From Phycisphaerae bacterium (GTDB taxonomy: Bacteria > Planctomycetota > Phycisphaerae > Sedimentisphaerales > Anaerobacaceae), in NCBI GenBank assembly GCA_017993835.1, contig JAGOLX010000002.1, positions 124,001 through 188,000 on the forward strand: a stretch of DNA of 64,000 nt. The letters run 5' to 3'. The position numbers and the translations under genes are program-made. The notes beneath the pieces are model-generated. The model ran no database searches. It was not told the DNA's origin and was given only the letters and a program-made list of their open reading frames with translations. Positions 1 through 8,663 of this stretch are shown one piece after another; within the stretch, counting starts at the first letter, position 1, and each line of letters opens with the position of its first letter.

Positions 1-507
1 CTCGCGGTAGTTGATGGTCTGCCAGTATCCGTAGACCTTGGCGCACGCATAGGGGCTTCGCGGATAGAAGGGCGTGGTTTCCGTCTGGGGGGTCTCGACG
101 ACCTTGCCGAACATCTCGCTGCTGGAGGCTTGGTAGTAGCGTATCGGCGTGTGACAAGAGCGTACCGCCTCAAGCATCCGAAGCGTGCCCAGCCCATCCG
201 CGTTGACGGTGTAGATGGGCATGTCAAAGCTGACTCGTACGTGGCTCTGGGCGCCCAGGTTGTAAACCTCGTCGGGCCTGATGTCGTTGAGGATGGCCGA
301 GAGGTTGCTGCCGTCGGTCAGGTCCCCGTAGACCAGGCGCAACTTGGGCTGCTCGTGCGGGTCGCGGTACAAATGATCGATCCGGTCCGTGTTGAAGGAC
401 GAGCTTCGACGGATGATGCCCCAGACCTCATAGCCCTTCTTCAGCAGCAATTCCGCGAGGTACGAACCGTCCTGCCCTGTGATTCCGGTGATCAGTGCTT
501 TTCGCAT
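1..507 (-). CDS. gmd: GDP-mannose 4,6-dehydratase, partial (3' end outside window)
   Basis: The frame gives 169 residues from an ATG at 507 and runs off the left edge without a stop. The N-terminus has the family NAD(P)-binding signature ([18 protein letters not shown]) followed by [18 protein letters not shown]. Further on are ASSSEMFG and the extended-SDR catalytic Tyr-x3-Lys in [12 protein letters not shown]. The family converts GDP-mannose to GDP-4-keto-6-deoxymannose in the cytosol, the first step of de novo GDP-fucose or GDP-rhamnose synthesis. It lies 41 nt after the fucokinase/pyrophosphorylase gene on the same strand, so both probably belong to one nucleotide-sugar operon. The identification is firm; the C-terminal part is not visible. 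Confidence 0.95.
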   Translation of the reverse strand, partial: MRKALITGITGQDGSYLAELLLKKGYEVWGIIRRSSSFNTDRIDHLYRDPHEQPKLRLVYGDLTDGSNLSAILNDIRPDEVYNLGAQSHVRVSFDMPIYTVNADGLGTLRMLEAVRSCHTPIRYYQASSSEMFGKVVETPQTETTPFYPRSPYACAKVYGYWQTINYRE

Positions 508-548
508 GAGTTTTCCTCTCGGACGTCTCACCGCAGACATGTGCCTGC

Positions 549-3500
549 TCAGCAGACAGTCACCACCAGTCCCTCGTTGCTGACGGCAAAATCAAAGAAC
601 CGTGCGCGAGCGTTGGGTGGGTCGTCGTCGAGCATGCGTCGCACCGCCGACGCGTCCTCGGGCGATTTGCAGATCAGGAGCATGAATCCGCCGCCGCCGG
701 CGCCGAGGAGCTTGCCGCCGTAGATGTGCGGCCCGACCCGCGCGAACAGGGCCTCGATCTCGTTGTTGCTGCTGTTCGGGTCCAGTTGCTTGTTGAGCCG
801 CCAGGCGACGTCCATGAGCCGACCGAATCGCTCCATGTCCTTGCGGATGAAGGCGTCCATGACCTCCCGGGCCACCGACCCGATGCGTCGGAGCGTCGCC
901 ACTGCGTCGCGATCCCGATTCAGGTACCTTCCGACGACTTGATGGAGGATGTTCTTTGCCAGGCGGGTGATCCCTGTGTAGTACAGCAGGGTGCGACCGC
1001 TGTTGGTGGTCGGGTTCAGGATGTCCGAGGGCACGTAGTGGATGCGCGCGTCCGGGACCAGACCAGGCTCGGCGACGATCATCTTGACGCCGCCCACGGC
1101 GCCGCCGATCTGGTCCTGCCAGCCGCCGCCGGTGGTGAGGGCCTGCTCCAGGCGGAGCACGCTGTGGAACAGCTCCCGCGGCGAGGGCCGTCGGCCCATG
1201 GTCCTGGCCAGCGCCGCGACGATCACGGCGCCCATGATGCTGGACGTCCCGAGTCCGCTGCCCTTGGGGATCGCCGCCAGGGTCGTCAGTTCGATGCCGC
1301 CTCCGAAGGCTTCGAGGGTCTTCTTGAGAGTCTTCTTCCCGCCTCGGCCTCCATTGGGCGCCAGGCCGGAGAGGGCCACCGCTGCTTTCGCCAGGGCGAA
1401 GTTGCTGGTTGGCTCCGGGTAGTCCATCAGCTCCTCGAACTCCCTTACCTCGATACGCACGCCCTGATCGATGGAGCCGATCTGAATGACCGGTTTGTCT
1501 ATCACTCGTACATAGGCTTGAATGGGAGGCTGGCCGTTCAGATCGATGGCGGCGTTGGTGACGCAACCGCCCCATTCGAGGGAATACGGCGGGGTGTCCG
1601 TCCAGCCGCCGCCGATATCGAGCCGGGCGGGGGCTCGCGCCCACACGATCTCGTCGCTTCGCAACACGCTATGTGGAGGGGCGTCGCCTTCGGTTCCGCT
1701 GGCGACGATCACCCGGCCCAGGCCTTCGAACGCCGCATCCTGCATTCGGCCCCGCCATTGGGAGAGAGCGGTCCCGCCGCTGGGGTCCAGACCGATTGGA
1801 CGGAGCCGGTCCCGGGTCGCCGAGTCGAGCATTTCCATCAGACCGGGCAATGCTCGATCCACCGATCTGTCGGCGCCCTTGTATGCCTCGGTCAGGGCCG
1901 AGCCCAACGTGTGGATCACGCGTGGGAACACCAGCGCTGCGGTCCCCTGTCCCTCTTCGTCTGACGAGCATCGACATGCCTGTCTCAGGGTCTCGGCTAC
2001 CCACTGCGCGGGGCGCCGGGCCGTCTTCACGAGCCAGGCGAGTTCTCGCGAGGAGAATCCGCTCTCCGGTCGAAAGGCCCACTGCAGCGAGCTACGGATC
2101 AACTCCGCTCGGATTTGGCTGCGCCGCTCATAGAACGCCTTGTGATCGGCCAGTGCCAGGATCTGTTCGAGACTGTACCGGAGGGTGGACCGCCACGCCT
2201 GTCGCTGATCCTGCGAGGCGCCGGCCGGGTCGAACATCCAGAGCCACTGCCGATACTGCGCGTGTTCGCGGACCGCCGGGAAGAGGCGGGCATTCCAGAT
2301 CGTCCGGTCTTTCGGTCCGACGCTTGCGTCCCAGACCTCCTCCTGGTTTGCCCCGACGTCCGCGAGCCATACAGACAACTCCATGCCGCAGAAGACCGCC
2401 CCTTCGTCGACAGGCACTTTGAAGGCGTCGTCTACGCCGTAGCATCGCACGAACCAGACGTTGCGACCCGTTGCGTCGCGTCCGCCGATTACGTCGAGAC
2501 ACGCGCCGGTCGGCAGGGAGACCGGCTCCTCCAGATCGACGCCGACCACGACGTTGTTGCCGCCCAGAGTCAGCGACGAGCGAATTCGGCATCCCTCGAC
2601 CCAGCTCGCGGATCCTTGTACCGACCCCTCCACGGCGATCTCGTTGTTGATGTCGAGGAAGGTCCGCAGTTGCGAGACGCCGCGATCCTCCTGGAGCAGG
2701 CGGGCGCCGCTGCTGAGGATTCCCCGACTGGCCCCGAAATCCAGAAAATCGCAGCGGGAAAGCAATTGCACGTTGAAAGGGATGCTCGACAGGGCCTTGA
2801 ATAGATCGCCCAGCATGGCGGGTGTCCATCGAGATCCGCTGTCCCGCGCCGAGCGGACATGGTGATCGGCGGTTGCCTCCGTGCCCATGGCGCAGCAGAT
2901 CTCGCGATAGAAATCCAATCCGCGATCCATGACGGCCTGTCCGCGTTTACCCGTCAGGACGAGCTTTCCGCGAGCGTCGGCTCTGGCGTCGAACAACTGC
3001 AGGAGCCGGACCGCGGTGGCGGCGTCGAAGTGCATCACGCCGATGTCGAGACACGACTGGCCGTAGGAGTCGATTGCGCCCTGTTTCCTCTGCTCGGCAA
3101 TGGGAGGTTTCTGGAGGTACCGTTTGACCTGATCGTCCTGGCCACGGCAGAAGACGCCGTGGCGGCTTGCCTGCTCCGGCTGGGCGTAACACGCCAGGCC
3201 GGTGATGCCGCTTCTCGTGAACCGAACGCTCGTCGGGTCGAATCGCAGCAGGACGTCGCCCGAGGTGATGACGATCTGCCCGCATCCAGGCGCCGACGCC
3301 GGCAGGGCCAGGTACGTCGGCAACTGGCGGTCGAACAGGCTCAGGCAGACGGCGCTGTCGTTCTCGCCCGGTACCGGGATGAAGATCTTCCCGCAGGGGC
3401 CGTAAGCCGGCAGGCGCCGAGAATCGCCGCCTGCATGGACGATGAGGATGCGAAGCTCGCTCAGCGTCCGTTCCCACGCTCGCGGGTCCGATTTCGTCAG

Positions 3501-3785
3501 TCTGGGACCCATCTGCCGATGCAGGACCTCCATCAGGCACAAGAGGGTGCTGCCGCCGCTGCCGATTCGCTTGCCGCCGGGATCGGCGACCACGATGGCC
3601 TCGCGGATGTCGGCCAGCAGACCGAGCTCGCGGCGCAGGGTCAGTTGCGCCTCGTAGGCCTGCGCCTGCCGCTCGTTCGATGCGGTGACAATCAGGAAGT
3701 CCCAGGACCCCGCCTCGTTCTGGGCATCAGAGGAATCTAACCGCAGATGACGCAGGGGACGCGAAGGATTGCGCTTCGCATTCAT
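549..3785 (-). CDS. fkp: Bifunctional L-fucokinase / GDP-fucose pyrophosphorylase
   Basis: A 1078-residue protein of Fkp type. The N-terminal half is the pyrophosphorylase domain: [14 protein letters not shown] around residues 75-90 and a nucleotide-binding [16 protein letters not shown] around 117-132. The C-terminal third is a GHMP kinase, with [16 protein letters not shown], the ATP loop [10 protein letters not shown] near residue 845, [10 protein letters not shown], and [12 protein letters not shown] near the end. The family phosphorylates L-fucose at C1 and transfers it to GTP, giving GDP-fucose for glycan decoration (salvage route). It is somewhat longer than Bacteroides Fkp. The first ~25 residues are encoded by a low-complexity stretch resembling the adjacent intergenic DNA, so the true start could be slightly downstream. 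It sits between the SDR gene (57 nt upstream) and gmd. Confidence 0.93.
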   Translation of the reverse strand: MNAKRNPSRPLRHLRLDSSDAQNEAGSWDFLIVTASNERQAQAYEAQLTLRRELGLLADIREAIVVADPGGKRIGSGGSTLLCLMEVLHRQMGPRLTKSDPRAWERTLSELRILIVHAGGDSRRLPAYGPCGKIFIPVPGENDSAVCLSLFDRQLPTYLALPASAPGCGQIVITSGDVLLRFDPTSVRFTRSGITGLACYAQPEQASRHGVFCRGQDDQVKRYLQKPPIAEQRKQGAIDSYGQSCLDIGVMHFDAATAVRLLQLFDARADARGKLVLTGKRGQAVMDRGLDFYREICCAMGTEATADHHVRSARDSGSRWTPAMLGDLFKALSSIPFNVQLLSRCDFLDFGASRGILSSGARLLQEDRGVSQLRTFLDINNEIAVEGSVQGSASWVEGCRIRSSLTLGGNNVVVGVDLEEPVSLPTGACLDVIGGRDATGRNVWFVRCYGVDDAFKVPVDEGAVFCGMELSVWLADVGANQEEVWDASVGPKDRTIWNARLFPAVREHAQYRQWLWMFDPAGASQDQRQAWRSTLRYSLEQILALADHKAFYERRSQIRAELIRSSLQWAFRPESGFSSRELAWLVKTARRPAQWVAETLRQACRCSSDEEGQGTAALVFPRVIHTLGSALTEAYKGADRSVDRALPGLMEMLDSATRDRLRPIGLDPSGGTALSQWRGRMQDAAFEGLGRVIVASGTEGDAPPHSVLRSDEIVWARAPARLDIGGGWTDTPPYSLEWGGCVTNAAIDLNGQPPIQAYVRVIDKPVIQIGSIDQGVRIEVREFEELMDYPEPTSNFALAKAAVALSGLAPNGGRGGKKTLKKTLEAFGGGIELTTLAAIPKGSGLGTSSIMGAVIVAALARTMGRRPSPRELFHSVLRLEQALTTGGGWQDQIGGAVGGVKMIVAEPGLVPDARIHYVPSDILNPTTNSGRTLLYYTGITRLAKNILHQVVGRYLNRDRDAVATLRRIGSVAREVMDAFIRKDMERFGRLMDVAWRLNKQLDPNSSNNEIEALFARVGPHIYGGKLLGAGGGGFMLLICKSPEDASAVRRMLDDDPPNARARFFDFAVSNEGLVVTVC

Positions 3786-3842
3786 AGATGACTCACCATT
3801 CTCTTGATCTCCATCCTCTGTGACCCTCCGCGACCTCTGCGG

Positions 3843-4814
3843 TTACGAGTTCTTCCTGTAGTGCTCCACGATGATCCGCAGGGTCTGATCGAGGGTCGTC
3901 TTCGGCTGCCAGCCGACGGCGCTGCGAATTCGCTCGGTGTTCGGCACGCGTCGCATCAGGTCCTCGATGGGCCGGCCATAGGCGACCTCGTAGGGCACGA
4001 ACTGCTTGCTGCTCCTGCTGCCTGTGATCTTGATGATCCGGTCCGCCAGGACCTCCATGGTCACTTCTTCCGAAGACCCGATGTTGAAGACCTTGCCCGC
4101 AGCCTGATCGCAGTCCATCAGGGCGATCACCGCATCGACCAGGTCCTCGACGTAGCAGAAGCACCGGGTTTGTCTGCCTGTGCCGTAGATTTGGATGGGC
4201 TCGTTCTTGAGGGCCCACTGTACGAAGCGGGGAACGACCATGCCGTACCGACCGGTCTGCCGCGGCCCGATGGTGTTGAAGAATCGCGCGCTCACGACGC
4301 CCAGGCCATATTGCTGGTGAAACGCCTGGCCCAGGAACTCGTCGATGGCCTTGCTGCACGCATAGGCCCAACGGGAGAACGCGGTACTGCCAAGCACGAA
4401 ATCATCGTCCTCACCAAAGGGGATCTTCTCGCTCTTGCCGTAGACCTCGCTGCTCGACGCCAGGAGAATCTTGCGGCCGAACTTGTTCGCCGCTTCCAGG
4501 ACGACCTCCGTGCCGGCAATGTTGGTCTCGATCGTATGAACCGGGGTGTCGGCGATGAGCTGTACGCCAACCGCCGCTGCCAGGTGGAAGACCACCTCGC
4601 ACTGGGAGACGAGCAACTGCATCAGGTTCACGTCGCGGATGTCGCCCTTGACGAACTGGAAGCCGCCGTGATGGCGGAAGGTGTCCAGGTTGGCGAGCCG
4701 GCCTGTGCTGAGGTTGTCCACGACGATTACGTCGCTGCCGTTGCGGAGCAGTCGTTCCGCCAAGTGAGAGCCGATAAAACCCGCTCCGCCCGTGATGAGT
4801 GCTTTCATACCCAT
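3843..4814 (-). CDS. NAD-dependent epimerase/dehydratase (extended SDR)
   Basis: A 323-residue extended SDR. It starts with a Rossmann motif GGAGFIGSHLAERLL, has the active-site segment SSSEVYG, and a Tyr-x3-Lys in WAYACSKAIDEF. RFFNTIGPRQTGRYGMVVPR and the C-terminal substrate-binding segments are typical of UDP-glucuronate decarboxylase, UDP-glucose 4-epimerase and dTDP-glucose dehydratase relatives. The exact nucleotide-sugar substrate cannot be read from the sequence. It is the first gene of a leftward operon with fkp and gmd, so it likely supplies another activated sugar for the same polysaccharide or glycoprotein pathway. It lacks the close features of GDP-fucose synthase (Fcl), so I do not call it fcl. 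An upstream ATG two codons before MKALITGG is included here. Confidence 0.85.
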   Translation of the reverse strand: MGMKALITGGAGFIGSHLAERLLRNGSDVIVVDNLSTGRLANLDTFRHHGGFQFVKGDIRDVNLMQLLVSQCEVVFHLAAAVGVQLIADTPVHTIETNIAGTEVVLEAANKFGRKILLASSSEVYGKSEKIPFGEDDDFVLGSTAFSRWAYACSKAIDEFLGQAFHQQYGLGVVSARFFNTIGPRQTGRYGMVVPRFVQWALKNEPIQIYGTGRQTRCFCYVEDLVDAVIALMDCDQAAGKVFNIGSSEEVTMEVLADRIIKITGSRSSKQFVPYEVAYGRPIEDLMRRVPNTERIRSAVGWQPKTTLDQTLRIIVEHYRKNS

Positions 4815-5356
4815 GTTGCCTTTACTGAACCCTCTTTGGCACGGTCTCGCGAACGTCGCTCAACGTCCGGTAAAAGACATGGCGTCCACCGTGCAGGGAC
4901 CACACTACTCGATTTGGAGGGCACAGGCAATCCGCAAGCTGGGCGCACTCCGTGCCCGTCGGACGTGCAGAAGGGAGAAAAGGCATCCCTGCCGTATCCG
5001 TTGGTCCGATGGCACCGCGCTCCCCGGGACTCTATTTACCCATACCACAGCCACCGGCTCGATATTGTGTTCTATCGGCAAACAGGCAGTCCTTTTATCA
5101 CATAAGTATCCGAAGGCAAAGAACATGGAAGAAGCGGGATGGCCACCCACACGGCGCCATGAACTGAGCGCGAAGCTGAGTTGTTCCGAACATAAAATGA
5201 GGTGAGAGAGCAGGTCGGGAAACCTCGGTACCCAAACGCCTTTTATGCTGCTGCCCCTGTCTCGACTCTGCAGAGCGATGAAAAGGGGGTAAGGCGTCCC
5301 GCGTGACAAATCGAATGTATATATGGATAAACTGGCGATTATGGGAAGAAATGAAC
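4815..5356. other. Intergenic region between divergent genes
   Basis: About 540 bp separating the leftward nucleotide-sugar operon from the rightward ADP-ribosylglycohydrolase gene. It must hold the operon promoter, but I could not identify one convincingly. No coding frame here looks real and no clear hairpin stood out. Confidence 0.5.
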
Positions 5357-5385
5357 TTGAATCTCTTGTTCTAAATTGGTACAAT
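5357..5385 (+). promoter_or_regulatory. Sigma-70-type promoter for the ADP-ribosylglycohydrolase gene
   Basis: TTGAAT at 5357-5362 and TACAAT at 5380-5385 are separated by exactly 17 bp. Predicted transcription starts around 5392-5394, on or next to the first possible start codon (TTG 5393). The transcript would therefore be leaderless or have a leader of under 30 nt. Confidence 0.55.
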
Positions 5386-5392
5386 ACACTGA

Positions 5393-7213
5393 TTGGGTAG
5401 GGTGATCTTGGGGGTCCAGTTGCGTAACGCGTGTCCACTTCTGTCTGTCGCATTCTGGGTAGGCGCCTCCGTGTGCTCCGCCGCACACGCCGAGCAGGTG
5501 ATAACAACATCCGACCTGTTCGATAGGATGCGCGGCATGTGGCTCGGGCAGCTCATCGGCAACGCCGCCGGCCGCGAGACGGAAGGGCTCTTCAGTGGTT
5601 CCTCACCCAATCCGGCTGACTCCGTTCCCTGGCAGATCAAGCTCCTCTGGGATGCCGACGACGACACGGATGTCGAGTACATCGCCCTGCACACCTTGTG
5701 CACCTGTGGGTTTGACTGCAATTCCAGCGAGATTACCGGCCAGTGGCTCGAACACATGACCGCCAACGGCATTTACGTCGCCAACCGACAGGCCTGGTGC
5801 CTGATGCTCGACGGCCTGATGCCGCCCGAGACGGGAAGCCGGACGTTCAACGAGCATTGGTACTCCATCGATAGCCAGATCGGCACCGAGATTCTCGGGG
5901 CGGTCTCGCCGGGGTTGCCTCAGGTTGCGGTCGATCTTGCCGGGAGGTTCGGCCGGATTACGAACGATGGTTTCGCGGTCCATGCGGCCCAGTTCTACGC
6001 CGCGATGTATGCCCAGGCCTTCTTCGAGTCGGATGTGATCGAGCTCGTCCGCTATGGTCTGGAAGCCGTCCCGACGAGCAGTCGGACGGCCGCGGTGGTG
6101 AACGATGTGCTCGGATGGTACCTGGAAGACGCCAACGACGACATCCTCGACTGGCGGGCCGCCCGCCGGAAACTCTACGACGCCTACCAGGGCGACGGCA
6201 GCTTCGGTCGTTACTACAACTGGGTCGAGTCCACGATCAACACAGGGGCCGCCGTCCTGGCCCTGCTCTACGGCGGGGGCGATTTCAAGCAGACCGTGCA
6301 GATCGCTGTCCTGGCGGGCTGGGACTGCGACTGCAACCCCGCGACAGCGGGCGGCCTGCTGGGGATCATCCTCGGCTTCTCAGGTCTGCCAAGCGATTTG
6401 ACCGACCCGGCCCTCTGCGGCAACGCGTACCAGAATGTCTCGCGTCCGGGTCTGCCCGATCCGACGGCCGGCGTCCCGCAGTCGGATGCGATCACGACGA
6501 TTGCGATCTATATGCTCGTCATGGCCCGCGAGAACATCCTGCGAAACGGCGGTTCCTGTGCGAGCGATGGGCTGACCACGACCTATCGGATCCCGGATCT
6601 GGCCGGCGTTGTTCCAGGGTCCGAGAATCCCGATCCGAATGGCCCTGCCGGCTTGGCGGCCAAGGCGCTTGCCGCGGGTATCACCGTGACGGCGGCCGCC
6701 TCCGTCGAGCGATACGATTCCGCGAAGGACCGCAACAATCTCTCCTCTATCTCCGACGGCGTCACGGACAACTCCCACAACGGCCGCAGGCCCTATTACA
6801 CGTACGTCCCGAACGCCGCGGAGCCCGCGGAGTCGGATTGGTACGAACTGAGCTTCTCGCAGCCTGTCGGGTTCGAGGGGGTGACCTTCCACGAGGGCGA
6901 CCTCGTCTGGGGCAAACTGAACACGTACTACAGGGACGACGAGCCGCTTGGCGGGTACTTCGAGGACCTCACCGTGCAGATCCGACAGGACGGCCAGTAC
7001 ATCGTGCCCGCGGACCTGGAGATGTCCCCCGAACTGGACCGCTTCCGGATGTATCAGGCGATTACCTTCCGTTTCACTCCGACCGTCGGTGATGCGATCC
7101 GCATCGTCGGCACGCCGGGAGGGACGAAACGGTTCACCACGATCATGGAGTTGGAAGTCGAAGGCGATCTTTGTGAGGATTCCCATGGAGCGACCATCGA
7201 CACCGGGGACTGA
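5393..7213 (+). CDS. Secreted ADP-ribosylglycohydrolase-family protein
   Basis: About 600 residues. An N-terminal Sec signal (hydrophobic core LLSVAFWVGASVCSAAHA) precedes an ADP-ribosylglycohydrolase fold. Seen are GMWLGQLIGNAAGRETEG, the metal-binding cluster WDADDDTD near residue 88, and the C-terminal counterpart GWDCDCNPATAGGLLG near 308, equivalent to the family G-D-x-D-T motif. Residues ~430-600 form a beta-rich extension that could be a carbohydrate- or ligand-binding sandwich. Intracellular relatives remove ADP-ribose from proteins; this copy should be exported, so its substrate is unclear. The start is ambiguous: TTG 5393, GTG 5402, or TTG 5420, which has a GGGGG stretch 5 nt upstream and starts right at the signal peptide. 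A good promoter lies immediately upstream. Confidence 0.82.
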   Translation: MGRVILGVQLRNACPLLSVAFWVGASVCSAAHAEQVITTSDLFDRMRGMWLGQLIGNAAGRETEGLFSGSSPNPADSVPWQIKLLWDADDDTDVEYIALHTLCTCGFDCNSSEITGQWLEHMTANGIYVANRQAWCLMLDGLMPPETGSRTFNEHWYSIDSQIGTEILGAVSPGLPQVAVDLAGRFGRITNDGFAVHAAQFYAAMYAQAFFESDVIELVRYGLEAVPTSSRTAAVVNDVLGWYLEDANDDILDWRAARRKLYDAYQGDGSFGRYYNWVESTINTGAAVLALLYGGGDFKQTVQIAVLAGWDCDCNPATAGGLLGIILGFSGLPSDLTDPALCGNAYQNVSRPGLPDPTAGVPQSDAITTIAIYMLVMARENILRNGGSCASDGLTTTYRIPDLAGVVPGSENPDPNGPAGLAAKALAAGITVTAAASVERYDSAKDRNNLSSISDGVTDNSHNGRRPYYTYVPNAAEPAESDWYELSFSQPVGFEGVTFHEGDLVWGKLNTYYRDDEPLGGYFEDLTVQIRQDGQYIVPADLEMSPELDRFRMYQAITFRFTPTVGDAIRIVGTPGGTKRFTTIMELEVEGDLCEDSHGATIDTGD

Positions 7214-7400
7214 CCACAATCCATCGTGCGAGGAAACCATGCCAAAGAAGGGTGATGGAAGACAGGCGAGTCAAGCGTTGGACTTCGCGAAAGCTGGCAA
7301 GGCCATTCTGTCGGGCAAACCGGGCCGGATTGGCTTTACCCGTTTCATCCACCTTGCATTTCGTCCGCCGTACCGCCGAACCGCGGGCACTGCAGATGCG

Positions 7401-8579
7401 TCATCGGACGCGTGACTGCTCCAGCCACTCCGGCACCTTGCAGACGGGACAGGCGGTGATGCGCTCGCTTAGCGGCCAGGTCTCATTGCCAGGGTAGACG
7501 ACGAGGAGCTTGTCGAGTTTCAGAGACTCGACGGCTGCCGACATAGACTTGGTCGCGTGCGGTGCCTCGCTGAACTTGCACTCGACGCCATACCGCCGGC
7601 CGTTGATGATGAAGAACAGGTCCAGTTCCGCGCCACTGTAGGTGGCCCAGAAGTACGCCTGTGCCGGTCGAACGATCCGGAGGACTTGCTCGATGGCAAA
7701 CCCTTCCCAGGAGGCCCCGGCCTGCGGGTGGCCGACGATCCCGTGAAAGTCCCGCAAATCGAGGAGGCTGTGCAACAGGCCGGTGTCGCGGAAATAGACC
7801 TTGGGCGACCGGACCTGTCGCTTGCGGAGGTTCTCGTGCCAGGGTTGAAGCTGGCGCAACATGTACGTTTCGCTGAGCAGATCCAGGTAGGAGCGAATCG
7901 TCTTGTCGCTCAGGCCGAGGGCGATGGCGATTTGCGAGGCATTCCAGATCTGCCCATGATAGTGGGCGAGCATGGTCCAGAACCGGCGCATGGCCGCAGC
8001 TCCGATCCGAATGCCCAGTTGGGGGATGTCCCGTTGCAGAAAGGTCCGGATGAATCCCTCGCGCCAGGCGAAGCTGTCGTCCTCGCTCTGGGCCAAATAG
8101 GAACGTGGGAAACCTCCGCGTACCCAGAGGGGCTGCCAGGCGTTCGGTCCCAGCTCACCCAGGTCGAAACCGGCGAGGTCCACAAACTCGACGCGTCCGG
8201 CCAGGGTCTCTGATACGTTGCGGACGACATGAGGGGAGGCACTGCCCAGGATGAGGAACCGGCAGGGATTGTCGGGCCTGTCGACCAGGACCCGCAGGAC
8301 GGAAAAGAGCCCAGGCAGGGTCTGGATCTCGTCGATGACCGTCAGTCCCGTCAATGATCCCAGCACCATCTCCGGATTCGCCAGCCGGCGAAGATCCACC
8401 TGGCTTTCCAGATCGAAGTACGTGCTGGCCTGATCGCCGGACCACCTGTCGCAGACCATATGTGCCAGCGTGGTTTTGCCGCACTGACGTGGTCCCATAA
8501 GTGCGATGATCGGGGATCGACCCAGTGCCCTGTGAATCTGTTCGACAAAGCCTTTGCGTTCGATCAGTGGTGTCTTCAT
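7401..8579 (-). CDS. AAA-family ATPase with DUF4143 C-terminus
   Basis: A 392-residue protein with Walker A GPRQCGKTT at residues 29-37 and a Walker B-like segment GLTVIDEIQTLPG. A winged-helix segment (ASQIAIALGLSDKTIRSYLDLLSETYML) follows. The C-terminal DUF4143 region has the nuclease-like pattern SGAELDLFFIINGRRYGVECKF. The family is widespread and mostly uncharacterised; members are often patchily distributed or linked to mobile and defence loci. The gene is transcribed toward the ADP-ribosylglycohydrolase gene (convergent). An 8-bp inverted repeat lies 9 nt before the start codon, and AGGA directly precedes the ATG. The family call is firm, the function unknown. Confidence 0.85.
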   Translation of the reverse strand: MKTPLIERKGFVEQIHRALGRSPIIALMGPRQCGKTTLAHMVCDRWSGDQASTYFDLESQVDLRRLANPEMVLGSLTGLTVIDEIQTLPGLFSVLRVLVDRPDNPCRFLILGSASPHVVRNVSETLAGRVEFVDLAGFDLGELGPNAWQPLWVRGGFPRSYLAQSEDDSFAWREGFIRTFLQRDIPQLGIRIGAAAMRRFWTMLAHYHGQIWNASQIAIALGLSDKTIRSYLDLLSETYMLRQLQPWHENLRKRQVRSPKVYFRDTGLLHSLLDLRDFHGIVGHPQAGASWEGFAIEQVLRIVRPAQAYFWATYSGAELDLFFIINGRRYGVECKFSEAPHATKSMSAAVESLKLDKLLVVYPGNETWPLSERITACPVCKVPEWLEQSRVR

Positions 8580-8587
8580 TCCTGTAA

Positions 8588-8610
8588 TATTCGGATCTAT
8601 CCTCCGAATA
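8588..8610 (-). promoter_or_regulatory. Operator-like inverted repeat upstream of the AAA/DUF4143 gene
   Basis: TATTCGGA (8588-8595) and TCCGAATA (8603-8610) are perfect 8-bp arms separated by 7 bp. The element lies between the likely promoter and the start codon at 8579, so it could be a repressor site or a 5' leader hairpin. No regulator gene is adjacent. Confidence 0.45.
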
Positions 8611-8663
8611 GTAAAGGATAAAATCCACAGATCGACAATGCGAGAGATGGGTCGTGGACGCTG

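Noticed and set aside
726-1964. Open plus-strand frame antisense to fkp
   Set aside because: Composition (Asp/Gly/Val/Arg-rich) and lack of any domain are typical of a shadow of a real gene.
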